Assembly (NCBI GenBank): GCA_037127585.1
Contig: JBAXYB010000043.1
Span: 1-23,439 of the forward strand
Direction of reading: 5' to 3'
DNA from: CAINDI01 sp037127585
GTDB taxonomy: Bacteria; Verrucomicrobiota; Verrucomicrobiia; Palsa-1439
Length of the DNA: 23,439 bases
In this document: positions 1 through 7,889 of the stretch, one piece after another
How positions within the stretch are numbered: the first letter of the stretch is position 1
How the letters are laid out: the number at the start of each line of letters is the position of its first letter
The notes under the pieces: generated by a model
Seen by the model: the letters and a program-made list of their open reading frames with translations, nothing else
Told to the model about the DNA's origin: nothing
Databases searched by the model: none
Position numbers and translations under genes: made by a program

Positions 1-99
1 GAATGTTAAGACGTGACCCCATAAACCACTCGCCGGCGGGACGTGGTGTCACTGCTGCAGAATGTGGAGTCTTCAACCCATGATGAGGAGAGTTATCCA

Positions 100-948
100 A
101 TGAATATAAACCGGACTTTCTTAGTATTGGTGGTTGGGATGCGCGTTTATGTTTCAGCCTGCGGTGATGTGATTGCTGAGTGTACGAAGGAATCTCTCAA
201 AGAAAGATGGCGACCGCTATCCGTTGTGCATCCTGCGGATCCGATGCAAGCTCGCGTCCTCAGCGCACGAGAAATGATCGCGGCGATTGACTCAAGTTGC
301 GTTCCGACGTTAGTGCAGTTGCTTGATTCCTCAGAAGAGCCGGCGGGTGTGAAATGTGGTGCCGCGTATACTCTCGGAATAATCGGGATAATCAACGACG
401 TCAGCACAGCCGTTCCGTCCCTCATCAAATTGATTCAGTCCTATGAAGGGAAGGATCTAGGTCCGACTGAGATCAGCTTGGTCTATTATGCGCACATCGC
501 ACTTGGAGAAATCGGAACCAGAGAGGCGCGTGAGTTCCTGTTTGCGCGAGCCAAGAGTGACTACTGGAAAACACACGCGGGGTATGTGAGTAGGACGCTT
601 GGACCCGAGAAGTTGCCCGGATCTATCTACTCGCGTGGTACCGCCATTCAAGCTATCCCATTTCTTGTGGCTGTTGATTCCGAGACGTTCTTGAAGGAAT
701 TACTCAATGAACCCGACTTCCGCAACCAGACCGATTTTCATGGTGCTGATGCGCGCGAGGGAGATTTAGGCCGCTCGGTGAATTTGGCACTCAAGGCCAT
801 TGAAAGGGAACGTCAGTTCGTGAATTACCTTCAGACCGGTAATCCGGTGCCAGATGTAATACTCCCGGTTCAAGTTCATAAGCGAGTTGCACCCATAGCT
901 CCGCCAGTACCCAAAGTGCAGCCGGGTGGAAGCATAACTCCCCAGTAA
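100..948 (+). CDS. HEAT-repeat-like putative lipoprotein
   Basis: I do not recognise a specific family. The ATG at 100 is preferred over the upstream in-frame GTG at 43 because a GAGGAG ribosome binding site sits at 85-90 and the N-terminus then reads as a signal sequence. That signal has a short basic start, a hydrophobic stretch, and a lipobox-like V-S-A-C ending at Cys21, although Arg15 interrupts the hydrophobic core. Residues about 49-152 contain amphipathic helical repeats with the A/V/L spacing typical of HEAT or PBS-lyase-like repeats, for example around 'CVPTLVQLLD' and 'AHIALGEIGT'. The C-terminal tail is proline-rich. Such repeats usually mediate protein binding. Base composition looks clearly less GC-rich than in the hydrogenase genes, and the gene is separated from them, so it is probably not part of that operon. 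Function unknown. Confidence 0.6.
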   Translation: MNINRTFLVLVVGMRVYVSACGDVIAECTKESLKERWRPLSVVHPADPMQARVLSAREMIAAIDSSCVPTLVQLLDSSEEPAGVKCGAAYTLGIIGIINDVSTAVPSLIKLIQSYEGKDLGPTEISLVYYAHIALGEIGTREAREFLFARAKSDYWKTHAGYVSRTLGPEKLPGSIYSRGTAIQAIPFLVAVDSETFLKELLNEPDFRNQTDFHGADAREGDLGRSVNLALKAIERERQFVNYLQTGNPVPDVILPVQVHKRVAPIAPPVPKVQPGGSITPQ

Positions 949-960
949 TCACCACCCGGC
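921..960. terminator. stem-loop at the end of the HEAT-like gene
   Basis: GCCGGGTGG (921-929) and CCACCCGGC (952-960) form a perfect 9-bp inverted repeat around a 22-nt loop that contains the stop codon at 946-948. It could end transcription before the hydrogenase operon. There is no T-tract after the stem, so a factor-independent terminator is not assured. Confidence 0.35.
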
Positions 961-1030
961 CAAACAATATAGTACAGAGAATATAGATGCTGAAAAATGC
1001 CGTGAATCGGAATCGGGAGGAAGCAAACTG
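961..1030 (+). promoter_or_regulatory. leader of the hydrogenase operon
   Basis: This short AT-richer stretch precedes the operon. It holds TATAGT (968-973) and TATAGA (982-987), either of which could be a -10 element, but no convincing -35 partner is visible. GGGAGG at 1015-1020 is a strong ribosome binding site that supports the ATG at 1031. Confidence 0.3.
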
Positions 1031-2833
1031 ATGATCGACACAAAGACAATCACTCTCACCATCGATGGCAAACAATGCACCGGCACGGCCGGGCAGACCA
1101 TTCTCGACATCGCCACCGCGAATAAAATCTTCATCCCGACGTTGTGTTACATGAAACACCTGTCGCCGTGGGGAGGCTGTCGGATGTGCATCGTCGAGAT
1201 TGCCGGCGTGAACCGCCCGATGCCGTCGTGCACCACGCCGGCCACGGACGGCAGCACCGTGACGACGACGAACAACCGGCTCGATGGATTGCGCAAGGCG
1301 ACGCTGGAGTTGTTGTTCAGCGAGCGCAACCACATCTGCCCGATCTGCCCGATGAACAAGGGCGATTGCGAGTTGCAGAACCAGGCGTACCGGAGCGGGC
1401 TGGATCACATTGAGTTGCCGTACCTTTACCCGGCGTTGCCGATGGATTTGTCCGGCAAGTTTTTCGGGTTGGATCACAACCGCTGCATCCTCTGCACCCG
1501 CTGCGTGCGCGCGTGCGAAGACATGGAAGGCGTCCACACGCTCGACGTAGCGTATCGCGGCCAGAAGAACATGGTGATCGTGGATCTGAACGCGACGTTC
1601 GGCGCTTCAACCACCTGCACGAGTTGCGGCGCGTGCGTCGCGTCGTGCCCGACCGGCGCGTTGTTCGACAAGGCGCAGGCGTTCCGCGGCAAACTGAATT
1701 CCTGTGACACCGTGAAGACCACTTGTACCGAGTGTCCGGTCGGTTGCGGGCTGCTGGTGTTCACCAAAGAAGACCGGATCGTCGAAGTCTTCGGCGACAT
1801 GCAATCCCCGGTCAGCCACGGTCATCTCTGCAAGAAAGGCCGGTATGAGACGTGGGCTGAACCCCGGGAACGCCTCACGCAGCCAATGATCAAAGGTAAG
1901 CCGGCGAGCTGGGACGACGCGCTGAAATTCGTTCGCGACGCCTACGCGAAAACGCCGTTATGGGAGACCGGCCTTCTGGTCACGCCCCGCGTTACCACGG
2001 ACTCTGCGCGGGCGTTGGTGAAATTGTCCGACCAGTTTGATCGGATGGCGGTGCGCGTCGAGCCCAACGAAGCAGCGTTCTGCGTCCAGCCCGAACGGGC
2101 GGAGGGCAGCCTGAAGCAAATGGAACAGGCGGATGCGTTCATCCTGCTCGGGGTGGATTTGCCCCGCCGGCAGGGCGTGCTCGCTGCGAAAGTGCGCACG
2201 ACCGTGCGGCGGCGCGGCGCGAAGTTGTTGATCTTCGGTTGTCCGCCGAGCGACTTGGACCATTACGCAGAAGTGACCGGGGCGGCGGTGAGTTTGGAGC
2301 GCGCATTCTGGGAGAAAGTCACGGACTTGTTGCGCACGGTGCGTCACCCGGTCTTGCTCTACGGGCCGGGAGCGATGTCGCCCATCGGGACGACGGTGTT
2401 GGAAAAGCTCATCAAGGCGTTTGAGTTAAACAACGTCGGCCAGCCACCGGTGCTAGTGCCGGTGCCGACCAGCCCGAACAGTTTCGGTGCGGTCGCGGCC
2501 GGCTTGGAACCGGTCGAGAACGTGGTCGACTGGATCGAATCCAAGCCGTTTACGTTTCTGCATATCTTGGCCGGCGATGAGCCTGACGGCGGGGCAAAAT
2601 GGCTGCGCGAGCGGCAGCTGAAAGCGTTGCTACAACAGATCGACTGCGTCGTCGTGCAGGCGACTTACCGGTCGCGGTTGACGGATTTGGCGACGGTGGC
2701 GTTGCCGGCGTTGGCGTGGAGCGAGAAGACCGGCACGGTGACGAATTTCGAGGGCAGCGAATTGCCGGTGCGGCCGGTGTTGCCGGCGCGCGGGCGGACG
2801 GTGATCCAAGTCATGGAGGAATTGCTGGCATGA
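1031..2833 (+). CDS. hoxU: NuoG-like [NiFe] hydrogenase electron-transfer subunit (HoxU-type, extended)
   Basis: This iron-sulfur protein should carry electrons to or from the HoxYH hydrogenase. In order it has a plant-type [2Fe-2S] domain (C39, C50, C53, C67), a His-Cys3 [4Fe-4S] site (H101, C103, C106, C113) and two ferredoxin clusters (C152/155/158/162 and C196/199/202/206). A further Fe4S4 site typical of molybdopterin oxidoreductases and NuoG follows (C232, C235, C239, C267). From about residue 275 to the end is a degenerate molybdopterin-oxidoreductase-like domain. At 600 residues it is much longer than cyanobacterial HoxU (about 240) and shorter than NuoG (about 900). The next gene, hoxY, overlaps its stop codon (ATGA). 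No HoxF or HoxE flavoprotein gene accompanies it in the window. The cofactor assignments are direct from motifs; the true electron partner is inference. Confidence 0.85.
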   Translation: MIDTKTITLTIDGKQCTGTAGQTILDIATANKIFIPTLCYMKHLSPWGGCRMCIVEIAGVNRPMPSCTTPATDGSTVTTTNNRLDGLRKATLELLFSERNHICPICPMNKGDCELQNQAYRSGLDHIELPYLYPALPMDLSGKFFGLDHNRCILCTRCVRACEDMEGVHTLDVAYRGQKNMVIVDLNATFGASTTCTSCGACVASCPTGALFDKAQAFRGKLNSCDTVKTTCTECPVGCGLLVFTKEDRIVEVFGDMQSPVSHGHLCKKGRYETWAEPRERLTQPMIKGKPASWDDALKFVRDAYAKTPLWETGLLVTPRVTTDSARALVKLSDQFDRMAVRVEPNEAAFCVQPERAEGSLKQMEQADAFILLGVDLPRRQGVLAAKVRTTVRRRGAKLLIFGCPPSDLDHYAEVTGAAVSLERAFWEKVTDLLRTVRHPVLLYGPGAMSPIGTTVLEKLIKAFELNNVGQPPVLVPVPTSPNSFGAVAAGLEPVENVVDWIESKPFTFLHILAGDEPDGGAKWLRERQLKALLQQIDCVVVQATYRSRLTDLATVALPALAWSEKTGTVTNFEGSELPVRPVLPARGRTVIQVMEELLA

Positions 2834-3381
2834 GCGAGATAAAGAAAGTCAGAGTCGGCACAATCTGGTTGAGTGGCTGCTCGGGTTGTCACATGTCATT
2901 TCTCGATCTCGACGAGCGGCTGGTGGAGTTGGCCAAACACGTGGACATCCTGTTCAGCCCGATCGTGGATGTGAAATTCAAAGACATGCCGGAAGTGGAT
3001 CTCGGCCTGGTCGAAGGCTGCGTCAATAACACCGACCAGGAGCATGAGCTGAAACAATTGCGGTCGAAGTGCAAGGTCCTGATCGCGCTCGGCGACTGCG
3101 CGGTGTCGGGGAATGTGCCGGCGTTGCGGAATCAATTTAAGTTGCAGGATTGTCTGACGCGCGGGTTTGTGGAGACCGAGAGCACGCAGATGGGGGAAGT
3201 GCCCGATCACCCGGCCGTGCCGAAGTTGTTCGCCAAGGCGCGGCCCATCCAGGAAGTGGTGAAGGTGGACGCGTACGTGCAAGGTTGCCCGCCGGATGCG
3301 GACACGATCTGGTATGCGCTGACCGAGCTGCTGGCCGGGCGGATGCCGAAGTGGGACGAGAGGACTTTGAAATATGACTGA
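2830..3381 (+). CDS. hoxY: [NiFe] hydrogenase small subunit HoxY
   Basis: This is the 183-residue small subunit that holds the proximal [4Fe-4S] cluster next to the NiFe site. The expected ligands are visible: C17 and C20 in 'SGCSGCH', C90 in 'GDCAVSGN' and C153 in 'QGCPP'. The length matches soluble group 3d HoxY proteins. It lacks the Tat signal and the extra C-terminal clusters of membrane-bound uptake hydrogenases, so it is cytoplasmic. The ATG at 2830 overlaps the hoxU stop codon, which implies translational coupling; a longer in-frame reading into hoxU has no support. It ends 8 bases inside the start of hoxH. Confidence 0.93.
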   Translation: MSEIKKVRVGTIWLSGCSGCHMSFLDLDERLVELAKHVDILFSPIVDVKFKDMPEVDLGLVEGCVNNTDQEHELKQLRSKCKVLIALGDCAVSGNVPALRNQFKLQDCLTRGFVETESTQMGEVPDHPAVPKLFAKARPIQEVVKVDAYVQGCPPDADTIWYALTELLAGRMPKWDERTLKYD

Positions 3382-4798
3382 TACCAAGACGATTCTCATC
3401 AACCCGGTGACGCGCATCGAAGGGCACGCGAAGATTTCCATTCACCTCGACGATGCCGGCGAGGTCAACGACGCGCAATTTCATGTCGTGGAGTTTCGCG
3501 GCTTCGAGAAGTTCTGCGAAGGCCGGTATTTCGCCGAGATGTGCCAGATCACGCCGCGGACGTGCGGGATTTGTCCGGTCAGCCATTTGTTGGCGAGCGC
3601 GAAGGCGTGCGACGCGATCCTCGGGGTGATGATTCCGCGGACGGCACACATGCTTCGAGAGTTGATGCACATGGGGCAGATCATCCAGTCGCACGCGTTG
3701 AGTTTCTTTCATCTGAGTGCGCCGGACATGTTGCTGGGTTGGGACAGCGATCCGCTGCAGCGCAATATCATAGGCTTGATCGCGCAGCAGCCGGCCACCG
3801 CGATCAAAGGCGTCCGGCTGCGCAAGTTCGGCCAGGAAATCATCAAGGCGACCGGCGGCCGCAAGATTCATGCGGACTTCCCGATTCCCGGCGGCGTCAA
3901 CAAGGTGCTCACGACCGCGGAACGCGATGGACTGTTGAAGGACTTGCCGGAGGCGTACGAGCACGCGAAATTCGCGCTCGATCTGCTCAAGGGTTATCAC
4001 GCAAAGAATTTCGAGGAGGTCGAGAGCTTCGCCAATTTCGATACGCACTACATGGGTCTCGTCCAGCCGGACGGTTCGCTGGAACTCTACGATGGCGATC
4101 TGCGGTTGTGTGATCCGCAGGGCAACATTGTCGAGGACCACATGCCGTGCGCCAAGTATCTCGATTACATCGGCGAATGCAGCGAGGATTTCTCGTACAT
4201 GAAATTCCCGTTCTTCAAACGCTTCGGTTATCCGCAAGGCATCTACCGGGTCGGCCCGCTGGCGCGGTTGAACGTCTGCACGCAGATTTCGACGCCGCGC
4301 GCGAACGCCGAACTGAAAGTCTGGCGCGCGCAACGCCGGGCGCAGTCGAGTACGTTTTACTATCATTGGGCGCGGCTCATCGAGATCATGTACGCGCTCG
4401 AACGCGCCGAACAGTTGCTCACCGATCCGGAAATCGGCAGCACCGACATCATGGTCAACGCCGTCCCGGCCAACCACGAAGGCGTCGGCATCATCGAAGC
4501 GCCGCGCGGCGTGTTGATTCATCATTACTGGACGGACAAGGGCGGCCGGATCGAGAAGGTCAATCTCATCGTCGCCACCGGCCACAACAACCTCGCGATG
4601 AACAAAGCCGTCACGTCCGTCGCAAAGAAATACGTCGAAGCCAACCGGCTCCAGGAAGGCATGCTCAACCGCGTCGAAGCCGCCATCCGCTGCTATGACC
4701 CGTGCCTGAGCTGTGCCACCCACGCCATCGGCAAGATGCCGATGGTTGTGGATCTCGTGGACGCGGCCGGCAACATTGTCCACACATTGCGAAAATGA
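3374..4798 (+). CDS. hoxH: [NiFe] hydrogenase large subunit HoxH
   Basis: This is the catalytic subunit that reversibly converts protons and electrons to H2. The nickel-binding L1 motif is R-T-C-G-I-C (C64, C67) and the L2 motif is D-P-C-L-S-C-A-T-H (C444, C447, H450). The N-terminal 'NPVTRIEGHAKI' and 'FRGFEKFCEGR' segments closely resemble bidirectional group 3d HoxH. A 24-residue tail follows H450. This is the peptide normally cut off by a dedicated endopeptidase after nickel insertion, and the probable protease gene comes next with an ATGA overlap. It is 474 residues long, a normal family length. It is cytoplasmic and pairs with HoxY. Confidence 0.95.
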   Translation: MTDTKTILINPVTRIEGHAKISIHLDDAGEVNDAQFHVVEFRGFEKFCEGRYFAEMCQITPRTCGICPVSHLLASAKACDAILGVMIPRTAHMLRELMHMGQIIQSHALSFFHLSAPDMLLGWDSDPLQRNIIGLIAQQPATAIKGVRLRKFGQEIIKATGGRKIHADFPIPGGVNKVLTTAERDGLLKDLPEAYEHAKFALDLLKGYHAKNFEEVESFANFDTHYMGLVQPDGSLELYDGDLRLCDPQGNIVEDHMPCAKYLDYIGECSEDFSYMKFPFFKRFGYPQGIYRVGPLARLNVCTQISTPRANAELKVWRAQRRAQSSTFYYHWARLIEIMYALERAEQLLTDPEIGSTDIMVNAVPANHEGVGIIEAPRGVLIHHYWTDKGGRIEKVNLIVATGHNNLAMNKAVTSVAKKYVEANRLQEGMLNRVEAAIRCYDPCLSCATHAIGKMPMVVDLVDAAGNIVHTLRK

Positions 4799-5247
4799 AA
4801 ACCCTAGTCATCGGCTACGGTAACGACAGTCGCAACGACGACGGCGTCGGCTGGTTTGTGGTCGAGCAGTTGCAGAAGCTCGGCTTGCCGGATGTCGATT
4901 TCGAAACCGCGCACCAACTCGAAGTGGATTTTGCCGAGACCGTCCTCGACTACGAGCTGGTCGTCTTCGTGGACGCCGCGATCCCGGAATCGCCGCAAGC
5001 GTGGTGGACCGCCGAGGTGGATGCCGGCTTTCAGAGCCACGCCGTCGCGCATTTCCTGACCGCTGCCGACGTGCTCGGTCTGAGTCGGACGCTATACGGC
5101 CGCGCCCCGCGCGGCGCGCTTTTCAGCATCCGCGGTCACGATTTCAATTTCGGCATGACGCTCACGCCGGTCACGGAGCAGTGCGCGCACGAGGTCGTAA
5201 ATCAAATTGCCGCGCTGCTCACAACTCCGGAAGTGGCGCATGCATGA
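4795..5247 (+). CDS. hoxW: hydrogenase maturation endopeptidase (HoxW/HyaD family)
   Basis: This 150-residue protease removes the C-terminal peptide of the large subunit once nickel is in place. The N-terminal 'VIGYGNDSRNDDGVG' is the family hallmark. The probable nickel-sensing ligands are an acidic residue at D16, D60 in 'VVFVDAA' and H82 in 'FQSHAVAHF'. The start ATG overlaps the hoxH stop, and the C-terminus overlaps the hypA start by 8 bases. Adjacency to a HoxH that keeps a cleavable tail supports the role. The exact pairing with this HoxH is inferred from position. Confidence 0.9.
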   Translation: MKTLVIGYGNDSRNDDGVGWFVVEQLQKLGLPDVDFETAHQLEVDFAETVLDYELVVFVDAAIPESPQAWWTAEVDAGFQSHAVAHFLTAADVLGLSRTLYGRAPRGALFSIRGHDFNFGMTLTPVTEQCAHEVVNQIAALLTTPEVAHA

Positions 5248-5572
5248 AATGTCCATCATCGAGGCGTTGCTCGAGCAAGTCCGGCAGGAAACATTGCCGG
5301 GGACTTGCGTGCGCACCGTGCGGATGCGGGTCGGGCAATTGCGGCAGGCCGTGCCGGAGATGTTGACGTTTTGCTATTCCGCCTCCGTCAGTGACGGTTC
5401 GCTTCTCGAAATCGAAGAAGTGCCGGCCGAGGCTCGGTGCCGGCAATGCAGTCTCACGTTTGCCGTCGACGATAACTGGTTTGAATGTCCGCGCTGCCAG
5501 TCCACCGGTGCCGACATGCTCAAGGGCGACGAACTCCAACTCCTCAGTCTCGAACTCACGAAGGCCGCTTAA
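5240..5572 (+). CDS. hypA: hydrogenase nickel-insertion protein HypA
   Basis: HypA delivers nickel to the hydrogenase large subunit together with HypB. The start at 5240 gives the canonical 'MHEMSI' N-terminus, in which His2 is a nickel ligand in the family; upstream in-frame codons belong to the overlapping hoxW. The zinc site is formed by two CxxC pairs, C67/C70 and C83/C86. The 110-residue length is typical. It is followed after only 3 bp by the malic enzyme gene rather than by hypB. Confidence 0.94.
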   Translation: MHEMSIIEALLEQVRQETLPGTCVRTVRMRVGQLRQAVPEMLTFCYSASVSDGSLLEIEEVPAEARCRQCSLTFAVDDNWFECPRCQSTGADMLKGDELQLLSLELTKAA

Positions 5573-5575
5573 GCT

Positions 5576-6994
5576 ATGGGCCAAATCACTCCGACTGTCA
5601 GTCACAGTTTCACGATGCGCGTCAGTTTGCCCAATAAGCCCGGCATGCTCGCGAAAGTACTCAAAGCCATCGCCGATTTGAAAGGCGATCCCGGCGCGAT
5701 TGACGTGGTGAGCGCCACGCGCGAGGTCAAGGTGCGCGACATCACCGTGGCCGCGCACGACGACGAGCACGCGCAGTCCATGATCGAGGCCGTGAAGCGC
5801 ATTAAGGGCATTGAGCTTCTCCAAGTGTCGGACCGGGTGTTCCTGATGCATCTCGGCGGGAAGATTCACATCCAGAACAAAGTGCCATTGACCACGCGCG
5901 ACGCGCTCTCGATGGCGTACACGCCGGGCGTGGCGCGCGTTTGCCAGGCGATTGCGGCGGACAAGAGCAAAGTTAACACGCTCACGATCAAACACAATTC
6001 CGTCGCGGTGATCAGCGACGGCTCGGCGGTGCTCGGCCTCGGCAATATCGGTCCGGAAGCCGCGATGCCGGTGATGGAGGGCAAGGCGATGTTGTTCAAG
6101 GAATTCGCCGACATCGACGCCTATCCGATCTGCCTCCAGACGCAAGACCCTGACGAGATCGTGTTGGCCGTGCGGTGGATTGCGACCGGCTTCGGCGGCA
6201 TCAACCTCGAAGACATCAGCGCCCCGCGTTGTTTCGACATCGAACAACGCCTCAAACGCGAACTCGACATCCCGGTATTCCACGACGACCAGCACGGCAC
6301 GGCCATCGTCGTCCTCGCGGCGACGTTGAACGCGTTGAAGATCGTGAAGAAGAAGTTGCCGCAGATCAAAATCGTCATTGCCGGTGCCGGTGCGGCCGGT
6401 GTGGCGTGTACGAAGATCCTGACCGCAGCCGGCGCGCGCAATATCATCGTCTGCGACCGGAAAGGCGCGATTTGCCGGAAACGCCTGCCGAAACTCGACC
6501 CGAGCAAAGCCTGGCTCGCCGAGAACACCAATCCCGGCAACATCGCCGGCAGCATCAACGAAACATTGCACGGCGCGAATCTGTTCATCGGTGTCAGCGG
6601 CCCCGGCATCGTTTCAGCGCGCGACATCAAACGCATGGCGAAGGACGCCATCGTCTTTGCGCTCGCGAATCCCACGCCCGAGATCATGCCGGAGGAGGCC
6701 GAGCCGTACGCGCGCATCATCGCGACGGGACGGAGTGATTACGCCAACCAGATCAACAACGTCCTCGCTTTCCCCGGCATCTTCCGCGGAGCTCTCGACG
6801 CCCGTGCCCGCGACATCAACGAAGCGATGAAAGTCGCTGCCGCCCGCGCCATCGCGGAATCAATTTCGCCGGACGAATTGAGTGAGGAATACATCGTGCC
6901 GAGCATCTTCAACAAGCAAGTCACGCGTCGGGTTGCGCGCGCCGTCGAAGCCGCCGCTCACGCCAGCGGCGTTGCTCGTCGGAAGCACGGTTGA
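5576..6994 (+). CDS. malic enzyme with N-terminal ACT domain
   Basis: This enzyme decarboxylates malate oxidatively to pyruvate, reducing NAD or NADP. Residues about 12-90 form an ACT regulatory domain ('VSLPNKPGMLAKVLKAI'), which suggests control by a small ligand. The catalytic part begins near residue 104. It shows Y115 in 'MAYTPGVA', K170 in 'VMEGKAMLF', metal ligands around E212-D213 and D237-D238 ('FHDDQHGTA'), and a Rossmann motif GAGAAG at 270-275. The 472-residue length fits ACT-bearing bacterial malic enzymes. The cofactor preference cannot be fixed by eye. Lying 3 bp after hypA and within the hyp gene series, it is probably co-transcribed and supplies pyruvate to the NifJ encoded downstream. 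Confidence 0.92.
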   Translation: MGQITPTVSHSFTMRVSLPNKPGMLAKVLKAIADLKGDPGAIDVVSATREVKVRDITVAAHDDEHAQSMIEAVKRIKGIELLQVSDRVFLMHLGGKIHIQNKVPLTTRDALSMAYTPGVARVCQAIAADKSKVNTLTIKHNSVAVISDGSAVLGLGNIGPEAAMPVMEGKAMLFKEFADIDAYPICLQTQDPDEIVLAVRWIATGFGGINLEDISAPRCFDIEQRLKRELDIPVFHDDQHGTAIVVLAATLNALKIVKKKLPQIKIVIAGAGAAGVACTKILTAAGARNIIVCDRKGAICRKRLPKLDPSKAWLAENTNPGNIAGSINETLHGANLFIGVSGPGIVSARDIKRMAKDAIVFALANPTPEIMPEEAEPYARIIATGRSDYANQINNVLAFPGIFRGALDARARDINEAMKVAAARAIAESISPDELSEEYIVPSIFNKQVTRRVARAVEAAAHASGVARRKHG

Positions 6995-7142
6995 CAACTT
7001 GTCCGCGAGGCGCTCGTTGTCTGACAGGCTGTCGGGAATTGTCTCGCGATCTTCAAATCTCTGATCTCGTTGAATTATCTATTCCGCAACAGTTTGTGAC
7101 CCTGTTGTCAGTCGTGGCATCGGCAGTGCTAAATCGTAGGAT
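6995..7142 (+). promoter_or_regulatory. intergenic gap before hypB with a possible sigma-54 site
   Basis: This is the only gap longer than 10 bases inside the hydrogen locus. It holds a TGGCAT (7115-7120) and TGCT (7127-7130) pair with the GG-N10-GC spacing of a sigma-54 promoter, but the -12 half is imperfect. Transcription would start almost on the hypB GTG codon. A weak inverted repeat, GACAAC/GTTGTC (6993-6998 and 7016-7021), lies just after the malic enzyme. No clear terminator is seen. Confidence 0.2.
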
Positions 7143-7889
7143 GTGAATGTCACGGTCTTGAAAAATGTTCTCGAAGCGAACGATGCCATCGCCGCTCGGC
7201 TTCGGGAACGACTCACCTCGCAGAAAATCACCACGATCAATTTGATCAGCGGGCCCGGCGCCGGCAAGACGGCGTTGTTGGAGCAGACGATTCCGCAACT
7301 CAAAACGCATTGCCGGATCGGCGTCCTCGAAGGCGACATCGCCACCACGCGCGACGCCGACCGGATCGCGAAGCTCGACGTACCAGTCGTGCAACTTCTC
7401 ACCGGCGGCGCATGTCACCTCGAAGCGCCGCTCGTGCAACGCGGGCTCGACGCGCTTGATCTTACCGCGCTTGACCTAATCTTCATCGAAAATGTCGGCA
7501 ACATCGCCTGCCCGGCGGAATTCGATCTCGGCGAAACGTGCAAGGTGGGTGTTCTCAGCGTGACCGAAGGTCACGACAAACCCGGCAAGTATCCGCTGTT
7601 GTTCCACGAGATCAGCGCGCTCGTCCTCAACAAAATCGATCTCCTGCCGTACACCGATTTCGATTACGACCAATTCGTCGCCGACTTCCGCAAGCTCAAC
7701 GCGACCGCGCCGATCTTTCAGGTTTCCTGCAAAGCCGGGCAAGGCATCGCGCAATGGGCGCACTGGCTGGAACACGTCGCGGCCGGCGAACTCCACATCG
7801 CACCGCACCACCACGATGATCTGGCCGGCGTGATTACGCCGCACGCGCATCCACACAAAACCGATTTTACCCATGTGAGCCGGGGATGA
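7143..7889 (+). CDS. hypB: hydrogenase nickel-insertion GTPase HypB
   Basis: HypB is the GTPase that, with HypA, inserts nickel into the large subunit. The P-loop is GPGAGKT (37-43). The metal site between GTPase monomers is seen as C91-H92 and C123, and NKID at 163-166 gives guanine specificity. An in-frame TAG at 7137 forces the start to be at or after the GTG at 7143, which yields a family-like 'MNVTVLKNVLEANDAIAA' N-terminus. The ribosome binding site is poor. Unlike many HypB proteins, no N-terminal CxxCGC or histidine-rich stretch is present. Instead the last 31 residues hold eight histidines. The stop overlaps hypF. Confidence 0.93.
   Translation: MNVTVLKNVLEANDAIAARLRERLTSQKITTINLISGPGAGKTALLEQTIPQLKTHCRIGVLEGDIATTRDADRIAKLDVPVVQLLTGGACHLEAPLVQRGLDALDLTALDLIFIENVGNIACPAEFDLGETCKVGVLSVTEGHDKPGKYPLLFHEISALVLNKIDLLPYTDFDYDQFVADFRKLNATAPIFQVSCKAGQGIAQWAHWLEHVAAGELHIAPHHHDDLAGVITPHAHPHKTDFTHVSRG

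Noticed and set aside
1..99. A mobile-element end at the left edge, suggested by the first 20 bases
   Set aside because: It only vaguely recalls repeated sequences near transposase genes; no inverted repeat, duplication or transposase is present to support it.
3137..4783. Long open frame on the minus strand opposite hoxH (548 codons)
   Set aside because: It mirrors a certain gene in GC-rich sequence, shows no recognisable domain, and has the His/Arg/Val-rich composition typical of antisense shadows.
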